Counted from the first letter of the stretch, positions 21,352 to 31,335 are shown. The stretch: DNA of 64,000 nt from Prorocentrum cordatum (GCA_963575745.1 CAUYUJ010018623.1:50001-114000); one strand, 5' to 3'. Translations and numbers: made by a program. Notes: generated from the sequence alone by a model not told the origin.

Positions 21352-21369
21352 GACTTGTTGTGGTAACAT
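21352..21369 (+). repeat. 18-bp direct repeat, left copy
   Basis: GACTTGTTGTGGTAACAT, identical to 23621-23638. The pair brackets the inserted gene region. Confidence 0.9.
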
Positions 21370-21636
21370 TTTGTGGAAGCTAGCTTAGTATACGACTTAT
21401 CCCCCTGTTCCAACACTGGACACCTGCACCGTTTTCCGACGTTTTTCCGCTTCTGTACCACGCAAGCAAATATTATTTTGAGTGGTACCACGTGCGTGCC
21501 GCCAGCATACCACAGGACTTGTTTCCGTCGTTGTTATATGCTCATTCTTGTTCTGTGGTTGTCGTTCCGGCCTCAATGTGCAATACTGGCTCATTCGTCT
21601 ACGAAATACACGTGGCTACCTCTCTCTGGTGGGAGG

Positions 21637-21880
21637 TCCTGATGGTTGCGGTTGCCCCGATGATTGTCGCGATGATTGTCCCGACGATTGTCCCGATTGT
21701 TGTTCCGATGGTTCTCCCGATGGTTGTCCCGATGGTTGCCCCGATCGTTGTCCCGATGGTTGTCCCGATGGTTGTCCCGATGGTTGTCCTGATGGTTGCG
21801 GTTGTCCCGATCGTTGTCCCGATGGTTGTCCCCATGGTTGTCCCGATGGTTGTTCCGATGGTGGTCCCGATGGTTGCCCC
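21637..21880 (+). repeat. 12-bp satellite CCCGATGGTTGT
   Basis: About 20 units with point variants. Frames read CPDGCPDG on the plus strand and GTTIGTTI on the minus strand. It lies just 3' of the minus-strand gene, outside its stop codon at 21988. Confidence 0.95.
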
Positions 21881-21987
21881 ACGTCAGCGATGCCGGATCC
21901 TCCCGCCCCCCGCCGGAGGAGGAGGAGGAGGAGGAGGAGCAGGACAAGGCGCGGCGGCTCTGGACACATACGCGCTCTGGAGACATA

Positions 21988-23638
21988 CTAAAGAGACGAG
22001 TCTTCGTGCTCATCATCTTCTGGCATACGCCTGTCTCTAATGGCACGCATCGGGCGCAACGCTGCAAGCTGCGCTCCTGGCACCAATACATCTGGGGCCA
22101 AGTGTCCCAGCATGGTGCCGATACGCCTCCTCGCGGATACATCGCCCGTGCGTCCGTGGGGCGCCAATGCCGCCAAGATACCCTGGACATGCGCCGGCAT
22201 GCCCAGATCCACCCGGTAATCCATGACATTCCCATGCTCGGACTGCCCGAAAGAACGCCATACTGGCATGTGCCACCAATGGTCCTGCTTCGGGAAAACG
22301 GTGATACCATCCTTGACGTCGTGGGAGGCATTCCACAGAGCCATAGATGGCGGCTCCATACCCATGGATCCCGTGTGTGTTGCCACAAATACATCCAGGC
22401 TCGCCATGCGCCTGTATGACAGACCTGATACCACCTCGGAATGCACGTGAATACGCAGGAGCTGCAACAGCCTGCGCAAGCCAGCATACACCCAGCCGCC
22501 GTGCCGGACGAATACGTGCGATCTCCAGTTCGCTATACCAGCTTGGGTGCACAGCCGATGGGATACTTCCGAAAGTGTGCCCAGATACTGCGCGGCTGGA
22601 TCTGCGAAACCAGAAAAATTGCCGAATACCAAACCTGGGTAGAAGTATACAGCGAACGCCATCCACTCTGGGGTCTCGATGCCTCCCATACGGCGCTGGT
22701 TCTCGACCATACCGTTCTCCTTGGACTGGCGCGTACTCTCCGGCGTCGAGAGGCAGAGGCATACACCCGTGAGTCCCTGCCACATACACGGAAAATACAC
22801 TGCAGTCGCGAACCACGTGGTCTCGCGCAGCACCTTTCAGGAGAGACAAAAGTACCACTACCACCAGCTAAGGGGGTGGCCGCGCCTTCCCCTCGAGCTG
22901 GTGGCACCTCGTTCCGGGCACTCTCTGGAGGCATACCCGGAAGGAGCCACCAGCTCGAAGATGGAGCGGCCACCCCCCTAGCTGATGGTAGTGGTACTTT
23001 TGTCTCTCCTGAGCCTTGAGCCAGTGGAATACCAACCCGTCCCCGCCGGGTGACATAGACCAGCGCCTCATACCCTCGGCCACCTCCTCGTTGGATGGGG
23101 TATACTCCCCAGTCTGTTCGTCCCACTGCCCTGCCATTGCCAACAATACGGACGCGCGTGTGCATATGGAAAGAGATACGAAAAGCGATATACGACTGGA
23201 GCCCCAATGGCTAAGGCAAACGAATGATGCTGTGGGAAAGTGCCAAAGTCCATACCAAGTGGATTTGAAAGCTGTATTATACTGGATGCCCAGGTGGCGG
23301 ATGGCAGAGCCGTGCTGCTCCTCCAGCTCCTTGGCGCTAGAAATACTGACCGTGCCAGGCACAACCCGATACTTGCACCACCAAAGCTTGCACGCCTGGT
23401 GACTGACCTGGATACCCTTTGCAACGAGCGCCTGATGCAAATAATACGGGCTGCCGCAGTCGGCCAAAGGAGGCCGCGACAGCTCTGGGCCATACTGCTC
23501 GTCAAGGGCTTTCGCCGACAAAGCCATGACCCATCCAAGAACACAGGCGATACCTTGATCCGAGATGGCTACGGATGTGACAGTGATCAGTGATTTTGTT
23601 CGATGACGTGGTGACACACGGACTTGTTGTGGTAACAT
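21988..23638 (-). CDS. Two-exon protein of unknown function with SAxxLEEQYG repeats
   Basis: Exon 1 is 23638-23015 (208 codons) and exon 2 is 22833-21988 (281 residues and a stop). Joining them at AAG|GTG keeps the frame and gives about 489 residues. Exon 1 holds two copies of a motif (SAKALDEQYG and SAKELEEQHG), about 50 residues apart, with KLWWCKYRV between them. Exon 2 is rich in W, H and R (DHWWHMPVWRSFG, DYRVDLGMPAHVQ, ATHTGSMG). I know such SAxxLEExYG repeats from multicopy dinoflagellate proteins, but assign no function. A helix-turn-helix role is possible and unproven. The ATG lies inside the right 18-bp direct repeat. The earlier in-frame start at 23719 belongs to the flanking repeat. 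The gene sits inside a tandem-repeat unit, which suggests insertion as a cassette. No signal peptide or membrane segment is evident. Confidence 0.6.
22834..23014 (-). other. GC-AG intron, 181 bp
   Basis: On the minus strand the exon ends CTCAAG, the intron starts GCTCAG and ends CTGAAAG, and the next exon starts GTGCTGCGC. The phase is 0, between Lys and Val. Removing it restores one long frame across two blocks that otherwise lie in different frames. GC donors are common in dinoflagellates. Confidence 0.75.
22837..23012 (-). mobile_element. Introner-like element with ~40-bp terminal inverted repeats
   Basis: Both ends begin TCAGGAGAGACAAAAG inward, continuing through TACCACTACCA and a GGGGGTGGCCGC block. 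A second, inner inverted repeat is GAGCTGGTGGC/GCCACCAGCTC. AAGG flanks the element on both sides (minus strand), consistent with a 4-bp target duplication that also supplies the 3' AG and most of the 5' GC splice site. It fills the intron almost exactly. Confidence 0.8.
23621..23638 (+). repeat. 18-bp direct repeat, right copy
   Basis: GACTTGTTGTGGTAACAT, identical to 21352-21369. Its complement contains the ATG proposed for the two-exon gene. Confidence 0.9.
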
Positions 23639-23734
23639 GCCGACGACGATTTTCGAGGTCCCACGGTGCGATTCGTATGATTTTATGTTGCGCGGTGCTA
23701 AAATTCCTACGAAACCCAATGGTTTTTGAAGATT

Positions 23735-24286
23735 TCGGCGTGCGCGCGCAAAGAAAAAACGAATGTGTCCCGCATGGTATTATTTGACAGGGATGATGAC
23801 CCTGGCAGGTGCGCAACGGTTGTTGGAGAAGTTCGAAGCACGTGAACAAGTTGCTCGGAAAAGCCCATTTGGCAGAAATGTTTAAAAAGTGTTGGGTTTC
23901 CGACAAATCCGCAACAGCGCGCGGGATGAAATTTTGGCACTTTTTTTGGGGGGGAAAACCATTGGTTTTTTGATGCTTTTATGTTGAAATCGCTGCGAAC
24001 ACTAAGGTTTTGGAAGGATTTCGTCTTGCGCGCGCGAATGTCCACTTTACCTTATTTGTTGCAAGGGATTCTTGAAGTTTGGTTATGTTAGAACAAGAAA
24101 TGTCCACTTTAGCTTATTTCTTGCAAGGGAAAACGGGGGACAACAAAACAACCGGATCCGGACACCCACGTTTTGCCTGAGACTTCCTCACGAAAATGAT
24201 GAAAATGTGGCTGCGGCCTAGGCGCGGCGAGGGGGCCGCGCACCAGGGGCCCCAACAATAATTATTCTTTAGAATAAATAATGTTC

Positions 24287-24290
<4 letters not shown>
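23735..24290 (+). repeat. ~0.8 kb unit, copy 2, right part
   Basis: It resumes with GCGTGCGCGCGCAAAG and continues through GACAGGGATGATG to TTCTTTAGAATAAATAATG. It is more diverged than the other copies. 23640-23735 resembles a decayed piece of the same unit. Confidence 0.75.
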
Positions 24291-24343
<53 letters not shown>

Positions 24344-25105
24344 TACTAGCACGTGGGGACACTCCGTTCTCACCAGTGCCAGGGTTTTCATAGGAGGCGG
24401 GCAATACCCCCACTTTGTGGGGGGGCCGGTTCAAGCTCTACCAAATTTCCAAACGACTCTTCGCCACCACCCACACCCAGCTTCCCGCCCTATGACGTTC
24501 GGACACTTCACTTCGTGGCATGCGGACGACCGTGGCTACTATTCAGGGCCCCGCGGCCGACGACGACGGCGTGCGCGCGCGAAGAAAAAACGAATGTGTC
24601 CCGCATGGTATTATTTGACAGGGATGATGGCCCTGGCAGGTGCGCAACCGTTGTTGCAGAAGTTCGAAAAAGTTGCTCGCAAAAGCCCGTTTGACAGAAA
24701 TGATTAAAAAGTGTTGGGTTTCCTACGAATCCGCAAGAGCGCGCGGGATGAAATTTTGACATTTTTTTTGAAAAACCATTGGTTTTTTTTATGTTTTTAT
24801 GTTAAAATCGCTACGAAAACTAAGGTTTTGGAAGGATTTCGTCTTGCGCGCGCGAATGTCCACTTTACCTTATTTTTTGCAAGGGATTCTTGAAGTTTGG
24901 TTATGTTAGAACAAGAAATGTCCACTTTAGCTTATTTTTTGCAAGGGAAAACCGATCGTAACAACACAACCGGATCCGGACTCCCCCGTTTTGCCTGAGA
25001 CTTCCTCACGAAAATGATGAAAATGAGGCTGCGGCCTAGGCGCGGCGGGGGGGTCGTGCACCAGGGGCCCCCAACAATAATTATTCTTTAGAAGTAATAA
25101 TGTTC

Positions 25106-25151
<46 letters not shown>

Positions 25152-25915
25152 CATTTAAGACTGGGGACACTCCGTTCTCACCAGTGCCAGGGTTTTCATA
25201 GGAGGCGGGCAATACCCCCACTTTGTGGGGGGGCCGGTTCAAGCTCTACCAAATTTCCAAACGACTCTTCGCCACCACCCACACCCAGCTTCCCGCCCTA
25301 TGACGTTCGGACACTTCACTTCGTGGCATGCGGACGACCGTGGCTACTATTCAGGGCCCCGCGGCCGACGACGACGGCGTGCGCGCGCGAAGAAAAAACG
25401 AATGTGTCCAATATGGTATTATTTGACAGGGATGATGGCCCTGGCATGCGCGCAACCGTTGTTGCAGAAGTTCGAAGCACGTGAAAAAGTTGCTCGCAAG
25501 AGCCCGTTTGACAGAAATGTTGAAAAAATATTGGGTTTCCTCAGAAATCCGCAAGAGCGCGCAAGATGAATTTTTGAAACTTTTTTTTGAAAAACCATTG
25601 GGTTTTTCATGTTTTTATGTTAAAATCGCTACGAAAACTAAGGTTTTGGAAGGATTTCATCTTGCGCGCGCGAGTGTGCACTTCGTGTCATTTTTTCAAA
25701 GGATTCTTGAAGTTAGAACAAGAAATTTCATTTTATAGTGTTTTTTGCAAGGGAAAGCGGGCGTCAACAAAACAACCGGATCCGGACACCCACGTTTTGC
25801 CTGAGACTTCCTCACGAAAATGATGAAAATGTGGCTGCGGCCTAGGCGCGGCGAGGGGGACGCGCACCAGGGGTCCCAACAATAATTATTCTTTAGAATA
25901 AATAATGTTCAACAA
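24291..25915 (+). repeat. ~0.8 kb tandem units, copies 3 and 4
   Basis: Two adjacent complete units at a spacing of about 806 bp, each led by (CAA)n (24291-24342 and about 25109-25150). Copy 4 matches copy 1 more closely than copy 3 (for example ATGTGTCCAATATGG in 1 and 4, ATGTGTCCCGCATGG in 3). Confidence 0.9.
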
Positions 25916-26025
25916 CAACAACAACAATAGCAACAACAACAACAAGCAGAATCCTCACCACGGATTCCCATTTCAGCCACGCGCCTAGGGACAAGGAATG
26001 ACCGCTCGGCCCCCTCGCACGGATC
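25916..26025 (+). repeat. (CAA)n plus unique tail shared with the 5.1 kb palindrome
   Basis: CAA run, then CAGAATCC, CACGGATTCCCATTTCAGCC, ACGCGCCTAGGGACA and AATGACCGCTCGG. This corresponds to 5036-5100 and, inverted, to 5180-5236. Confidence 0.75.
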
Positions 26026-26099
26026 ACCACAACCACCGAGATCGGGATCCTCGTCCCTCGGTGGAGGCACGCTGCCGCTATTGGTGTTGGTGTCAACCT

Positions 26100-26455
26100 C
26101 CAGAGGAGGGAGGAGGGAGGAGGGAGGAGGGAGGAGGAGGAGGAGGAGGAGGAGGAGAGGAGGAGGAGGAGGAGGAGGAGGAGGGAGAGAGGAGGAGGAG
26201 GAGGAGGAGAGAGGAGGAGGAGGAGGAGGAGGAGGAGGAGGAGGAGGAGGAGGAGGAGGAGGGCCTGCGACCCTCCCGAGCCCTCAGCGCTCCCTCGTCT
26301 CGGCGTCTTCTCGACTGCATGTGCACCGAGGCCCTGGAAACAGGGTCGGTCCAGCCAGGACCGATCTGGACGAGAGAAGGGTGGGGGGGCAGCAGGAGGA
26401 GGAGGAGGAGGAGGAGGAGGAGGAGGAGGAGGAGGAGGAGGAGGAGGAGGGGAGC
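26100..26455 (+). repeat. Two (GGA)n tracts
   Basis: Purine runs at 26100-26262 and 26393-26453 around about 130 bp of mixed DNA. Confidence 0.95.
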
Positions 26456-26714
26456 AGCACAGGGGAGGCCAACGAATCAGCTCACGCATGGCTTTCCCCG
26501 CAACCGTCTGGCGGCGGGGCGGAAGCCAGCTGCATGCCGCAGTTTCCGCCCCCCCCCCTCCACCGATCCCCCCTCTATCGTCCGACCCGACAGGATCGGC
26601 GCGTCGGACAGCTGACGCCCCCCGAGATGTGGAGCTGATCGCACACGTACTTCAGCAGCACCTCCGCACGAAGAAGGCGCGGGTCCGGAGCGAAGCGGGT
26701 CCGGGAACCCCTGC

Positions 26715-26842
26715 TGGCCATCGCTCGGACGTCCATTCCCTGTGCTTTTTTCGGTTTCGTGCGTGGTTTTTTCGCCAAATGATCAAGGATGCGCCTCGAT
26801 GGTCCTCGCCGAAGGGAAAATGCACACGTCCGAGCGATGCCA
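26715..26842 (+). mobile_element. MITE-like family 1, copy 2 (128 bp)
   Basis: Same termini (ATCGCTCGGACGT inverted at both ends) and interior as the copy at 3305, and the same length. Confidence 0.8.
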
Positions 26843-27014
26843 CGCCTGGGGCCTCCCCAAGGGGCCAGTACTCTGTCCCGAGACGTGTCCTGACGGCCCC
26901 ATGGGAGGCCGTCGAGGGCCCCCCCCCCCCCCCGGGAGCTCCAGGGCCCGCCTCCCCCAGGGCGCACTTCTCCCCAGACATCCGACGAGGCGAGCTTTCC
27001 TGAATCCGCGGTGC

Positions 27015-27190
27015 ACAAGTGAAGGGGCCCAAGGACACAAACAAACAAACACACACACACACCAATAAAATAGTCCCCCATAGTTTCCCACATGTTCTGG
27101 GCTTCTGTCTTCCCGCCCACTTCCCATATGTTCCCATATTTTCTGGGAAATCGAGGATTAAGTGTGTCTGTGTGCTCCTTTTCCTCCTCC
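27015..27190 (+). repeat. Dispersed ~165-bp element (CCCATATTTTC family), copy 3
   Basis: GGACACAAACAAACAAACAC, CCCACTTCCCATATG, TTTTCTGGGAAATCGAGG, then GTGTGTCTGTGTGC. Same block order as copies at 10675 and 12985. Confidence 0.75.
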
Positions 27191-27348
27191 ACGAGATCCC
27201 CCGACCCTCCCACGGGGGCCAGCGTCTCGGGCCGGACGCATCTCCCGACGGTCCTGGAGCCCGACAGCGGCCCAGGGAGGCCGAGAACGAGGAAAAACGC
27301 ATATGGACTGCAAAAAGCACAAGTCACAAAACGACTCGAGCGAACCCC

Positions 27349-27478
27349 TGGCCATCGCTCGGACGTCCATTCCCTGTGCTTCTTTCGGTTTCGTGCGTGG
27401 TTTTTTCGCGAATTGATCAAGGATGCTCCTCGGTGGTCCTCGCCGAAGGAAAAATGCACACGTCCCCGAGCGATGCCA
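27349..27478 (+). mobile_element. MITE-like family 1, copy 3 (130 bp)
   Basis: Same termini and interior as copies 1 and 2. The right terminus has a 2-bp insertion (CGTCCCCGAGCG). Confidence 0.8.
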
Positions 27479-27596
27479 AGACCCCACCCAAGGACGCGGA
27501 GCGGATGCCCAGGGAGCACCAGCACACTCTGAGAACCTCGCGGCCGCGGTGTGCAGGGTGTGCGAGGCGGGCCGGAGGGGACCTAAGTTACGAGTA

Positions 27597-27783
27597 AGTC
27601 GGGCGTGTCCCCCCACAGGGGGATTTTCGACGCAAAATTAAAAATACCCCAAAAATAATCCAAACATAATACACCAATGGTCTGGGGACTATCTTTTTTA
27701 GTATTGTTTGACCTTTTGGGGGTATTGTTTTGGTATGTTTTACCTTTCGTCGAAAATCCCCCTGTAGGGGGACACGCCCGACG
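27597..27783 (+). mobile_element. TA-flanked MITE, family 2, copy 2 (187 bp)
   Basis: The termini GTCGGGCGTGTCCCCC and their inverse enclose AT-rich DNA. TA flanks both ends (27595-27596 and 27784-27785). Termini match the copy at 11525 while the interior has diverged. Confidence 0.85.
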
Positions 27784-27900
27784 TAAGGATAGGGGGTCCT
27801 TTCTGAAGATGTATCGAGCCCAACCGCCCAGACCTATTACCCTTAATGCAAGGACGGGGACCTCAGTGAGGCCACGTCTTCACTGTGCGTTCTTTAGGAA

Positions 27901-28056
27901 GGCACCAACTATACACCAACACCGATCCTGGCCAGGATCACCCTGGGCCCAGGATCGGTGTATACGCCCTCCTGCCTTGCGCAAGAAGGCATATACACCG
28001 ATCCTGGGCCCAGGGTGATCCTGGGCCAGGATCGGTGTTGGTGTATAGTTGGTGCC
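27901..28056. mobile_element. Near-perfect foldback element, 156 bp
   Basis: Arms of about 68 bp (starting GGCACCAACTATACACCAAC) are inverse copies differing by one substitution and one indel. The ~19-bp loop is itself partly self-complementary (CTTGCGCAAG). A diverged relative lies at 48129-48263 and fragments lie near 31370-31400. Confidence 0.9.
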
Positions 28057-28189
28057 CTCCGAGTTCTGTATCCTCGACGATATCAGACAAACCCAACCTG
28101 TCGGGCGACAAACCAAAACAACTCAGTCGGAGGTCTGGGGGCTTCCTCTCTCGGGAGCGGCCAGGAGGGGGGTGTCCAAGACGGGGGGG

Positions 28190-28345
28190 TGCCAATCATG
28201 ACCGGCGGCAGGTGCGCGGCCCAGCGGGGGGGGGGGCCAGGGACGTGATGATACACAGGAAAAGGCGCCACGAAGCCTGGGGAACTAGCATGGCCCACGC
28301 CATGGTATCCCCCCCCCCCTGGTCATCACCCCCCTCTTTGCCGCC
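28190..28345 (+). repeat. Dispersed repeat with ATCATGACCGGCGGCA, copy 1
   Basis: It contains ATCATGACCGGCGGCA, GTGCGCGGCCCAGCGGGGGG, GCCATGGTATCC and GTCATCACCCCCC. The second copy is at 31183-31335. Confidence 0.75.
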
Positions 28346-28566
28346 CCCCCGGCTCTCGCGGCGATGGGCGCCGCCCGGTGGCGCTGCAGCCCGGCGCCGG
28401 GCCGCGGCGGGGCGGCGCCGCCGCCGCCCGCCGCGAAGAGGGCCCCGAGCGGCAGCACCCGCGGCGGCCCCGCATCGAGCTCGCGGAAGCGCGCGTCCCA
28501 GCGCTCCTCGGGGCCGCCGCCGGCGGGCGCGTCCTCTGCAGGGCGGCGAGGTCTGGCCGCACACCT

Positions 28567-28695
28567 TGCCGTCGCTCAGACGTCCATCTCCCGTGCACTT
28601 TGCGGTTTCGCGCGTGCTTCTTTTGCTCGAGGGTCCAGGATGGTCCTCGATGGCTCTCGCCGAGAATAAAAAGAGCACACGTCCGAGCGATGCCA
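28567..28695 (+). mobile_element. MITE-like family 1, copy 4 (diverged)
   Basis: Termini TGCCGTCGCTCAGACGT and ACGTCCGAGCGATGCCA. The interior keeps GCGGTTTCGCGCGTG. It is the most diverged copy. Confidence 0.7.
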
Positions 28696-28699
28696 GGAC

Positions 28700-29430
28700 A
28701 CCGTATGCTCAGAGATCCGAGGGTCTGCCTCCCAGACGCCCTCGACAGAAATCATGGCGGGAGGTTTTCTGCTCTCTTCGGCCTCCGGGAACCCCTGCTG
28801 GGCCTAAAAGGGGACGAAAAGCGTGTCCCGGGGAATGGGTCGAGACCTCTGGGTGTCGACGTCGGCGTTTGGGGCCCGCCAGCGGGTCCCAGGGCCATCA
28901 AAGTGGATCCGGACGGGTACGCCACGAAAGTGCACACACTGAGACCCGCCCACGAACTTTGCATGTGCCTTCAGAGAGGGTGGCGGTGTATCAAGTCGCT
29001 GGCTCCCAGTGGTGATTTATACACCACCACCCTCCCCTGAGGCCCAAGAACAGTCCATCCGAGGGTGTCTAAGTACCCAGACCCCCGACATCATGATTGT
29101 TTCATAACGTCCACCCCAAGACCAGTGTTTCATCATGAGTCGTTTCTGAACGGTCCCGAGGCCCGGCAAGTGCCCCCAGGGGACGAAAATGGAAAGAGTC
29201 TCCCGTCTTGATTCCCAAGTCGGCTTGCCTTAGGGGGCTCTTAGTTGGTTTTAGAAAGATTGGTGCCTCGTATTCTTACTGTGCCCGTTCCTCGAAGGCT
29301 CCTCGGGCTCCCTGGGTTCCTCGGGTTCCCCGCCTCTGGTGCCTCGTATTCTTACGGTGCCCGTTCCTCAAAAAGGTTCCACGGGTTCCTCGGGTTCCCC
29401 GCCCCTGGTTGCCCGTTGCCCCACATACAT
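28700..29430. other. Spacer, no gene recognised
   Basis: Unique-looking DNA. From about 29270, TCCTCGGGTTCC words similar to the 30.1 kb array appear. Confidence 0.35.
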
Positions 29431-29449
29431 GCACAAATACAGGCACTAG

Positions 29450-29990
29450 ATACAATGCAAGAAAATACCATGCAATACAATACACTGCAATACAATACAA
29501 TACAATGCAATACAACACAACACAATACAATAGAAAACTATACAAACAAGTGCAATTCAATCTAATACAATATAATACAACGCAATGCAATGCAATGCAA
29601 TGCAATGCAATACAATGCAATGCAATGCAATGCAATGCAATGCAATGCAATGCAATGCAAGTCAGTATAATACGAAACGATACAATAAAATACCATACAA
29701 TAGTACGAAATACAACATATTATACAATATACCATATATCATATACAACGAACCATCGACCCTGTACAGCATACAATCTACAATATACAATCTACATAAA
29801 TGTACCATCTACAGTATATACTACAACCTCATACAATACGACACAACACAACACTACCCAACCCAACCCAACCCAACACGCTCGTATATACAATCGTACA
29901 TATGTACATGTATACATACATGCACGCATGCGTACATGCATAGATGCATGCATGCATGCATACATCTATAACCAACACACATACGCACGT
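29450..29990 (+). repeat. ACAAT/AATGC pentamer arrays and ATAC-rich DNA
   Basis: (ACAAT)-type words change into pure (AATGC)n at about 29581-29655, then to degenerate ATACAAT and CATGCATG-rich DNA. Cys-rich plus frames are artefacts. Confidence 0.9.
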
Positions 29991-30059
29991 ACATAAGTTG
30001 TGAAAGGAACTGGTGGGTGCTCGACCCAGTCACACTGTGGTTCCGCAATCTCCCTGGTA

Positions 30060-30640
30060 CTGCTTCCTGACACAAGGGTTCCTGGGGTTCCCCGCCCCGG
30101 TCTTGCCTCCTTACAGAGGCCTTGGTTTCCCGGTCTTGTTTCCTTGAATACTCGGGCCTTCTACCCTGGTCTCGTTCCCTACAAAGGGTTCCTCGGGTTC
30201 CGCGGTCTTTTTCCTTGCTCGGGTTCCTCGTGTTCCCAAATATTTTACCCTGCTCGGGTTCCTCGGGTTCCCCGGCCTTGTTCCTTGCTTGGGTTCCTCG
30301 TGTTCCCCAATATTGTACCCTGCTCGGGTTCATCGGGTTCCCCGGTCTTGTTCCTTGCTTGGGTTACTCGTGTTCCCCAAACATGTACCCTGCTCGGGTT
30401 CCTCTGGTTCCCTGGTCTGGTTCCGTGCTTGGGTTCCTCGGGTTCCCTGGTCTTGTCCCTCTGGTTCCCTGGTCTTGTTCCTTACTTGGGTTCCTCGAGT
30501 TCCCTGGTCGTGATCCCTGCCCGGGTTCCTTGGGTTCCCTACTCTTGTTCATTGCTTGGACTCCTCGGGCTCCCCAGTCTTGTTCCATGGTTTCCTCGGA
30601 CTCCCTGGTCTTGTTCCTCGGTTCCCCAGCATTGCAAAGA
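30060..30640 (+). repeat. 70-bp (2 x 35) CTCGGGTTCC satellite
   Basis: GTACCCTGCTCGGGTTCCTC recurs at 70-bp steps (near 30247, 30317, 30387), and the two halves of a unit are related 35-mers. Frames stay open over several units but carry no recognised domain. Confidence 0.9.
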
Positions 30641-30909
30641 AATGCCAGGCGATGCCGAGCCCTACGTCCATGCAGTAGGAGACTTTCCCCTGATCCGGGT
30701 CGCGCTGGGCTCATTTGTTTCATGACTCGAGAGGAGCTGGGTACTTCGTTTGTGGCGGATCGGATGTCAGATGCTGCCGCGGTGCACACCGCCCTGGCCA
30801 GGCTCGGGGAGACGTAAGACTCGGGCACGGGGGACTCGGGTGGGCCTGACGGGGCCATCGTAGAAACGACGAGACCCACTCTGGAATCTGACGCGAGCTC
30901 CCGACACAG

Positions 30910-31180
30910 ACTCTTCTTCCTCCTCCTCCTCCTCCTCCTCCTCCTCCTCCTCCTCCTCCTCCTCCTCCTCCTCCCACGAAAGCTGGACCGTCAGAACCCA
31001 GGACGCACTCGTCAGAAAGCGCCTGCAGACCCGAGAGCTCCAGCTCACTCGAGCCTTCCGTTTCTCGGGAGCGGCCAAGAGGGAGGAGGAGGAGGAGGAG
31101 GAGGAGGAGGAGGAGGAGGAGGAGGAGGCGGCGGAGGCGGAGGAGGAGGAGGAGGAGGAGGAGGAGGAGGAGGAGGAGTG
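30910..31180. repeat. (CCT)n then (GGA)n, inverted pair
   Basis: A CCT run (30915-30973) and a GGA run (31081-31178) flank about 105 bp, a potential foldback. Confidence 0.9.
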
Positions 31181-31182
31181 GC

Positions 31183-31335
31183 AAATCATGACCGGCGGCA
31201 TGTGCGCGGCCCAGCGGGGGGGCCAGGGACGTAATGAAACAACGAGAGGCGCCATGAAGTCTGGGGACATATCATGGCCCCCGCCATGGTATCCACCCCC
31301 CCCTAGTCATCACCCCCCCTCTTTGCCGCCCCCGA
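31183..31335 (+). repeat. Dispersed repeat with ATCATGACCGGCGGCA, copy 2
   Basis: Second copy of the 28190-28345 repeat. The sequence upstream of both also matches (TCTCGGGAGCGGCCA), but here a GGA tract has expanded between them. Confidence 0.75.

Noticed and set aside
21482-22040. Plus-strand CPDGCPDG cysteine-rich frame
   Set aside because: It is a translation of the 12-bp satellite and is antisense to the end of the better-supported two-exon gene.
22533-23207. Continuous minus-strand frame running through the intron
   Set aside because: It crosses the TIR element and lacks the coherent text seen in the spliced frames on both sides.
29450-29990. Possible telomere from pentamer repeats
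   Set aside because: AATGC and ACAAT are not known telomere units and the array grades into ATAC-rich filler.
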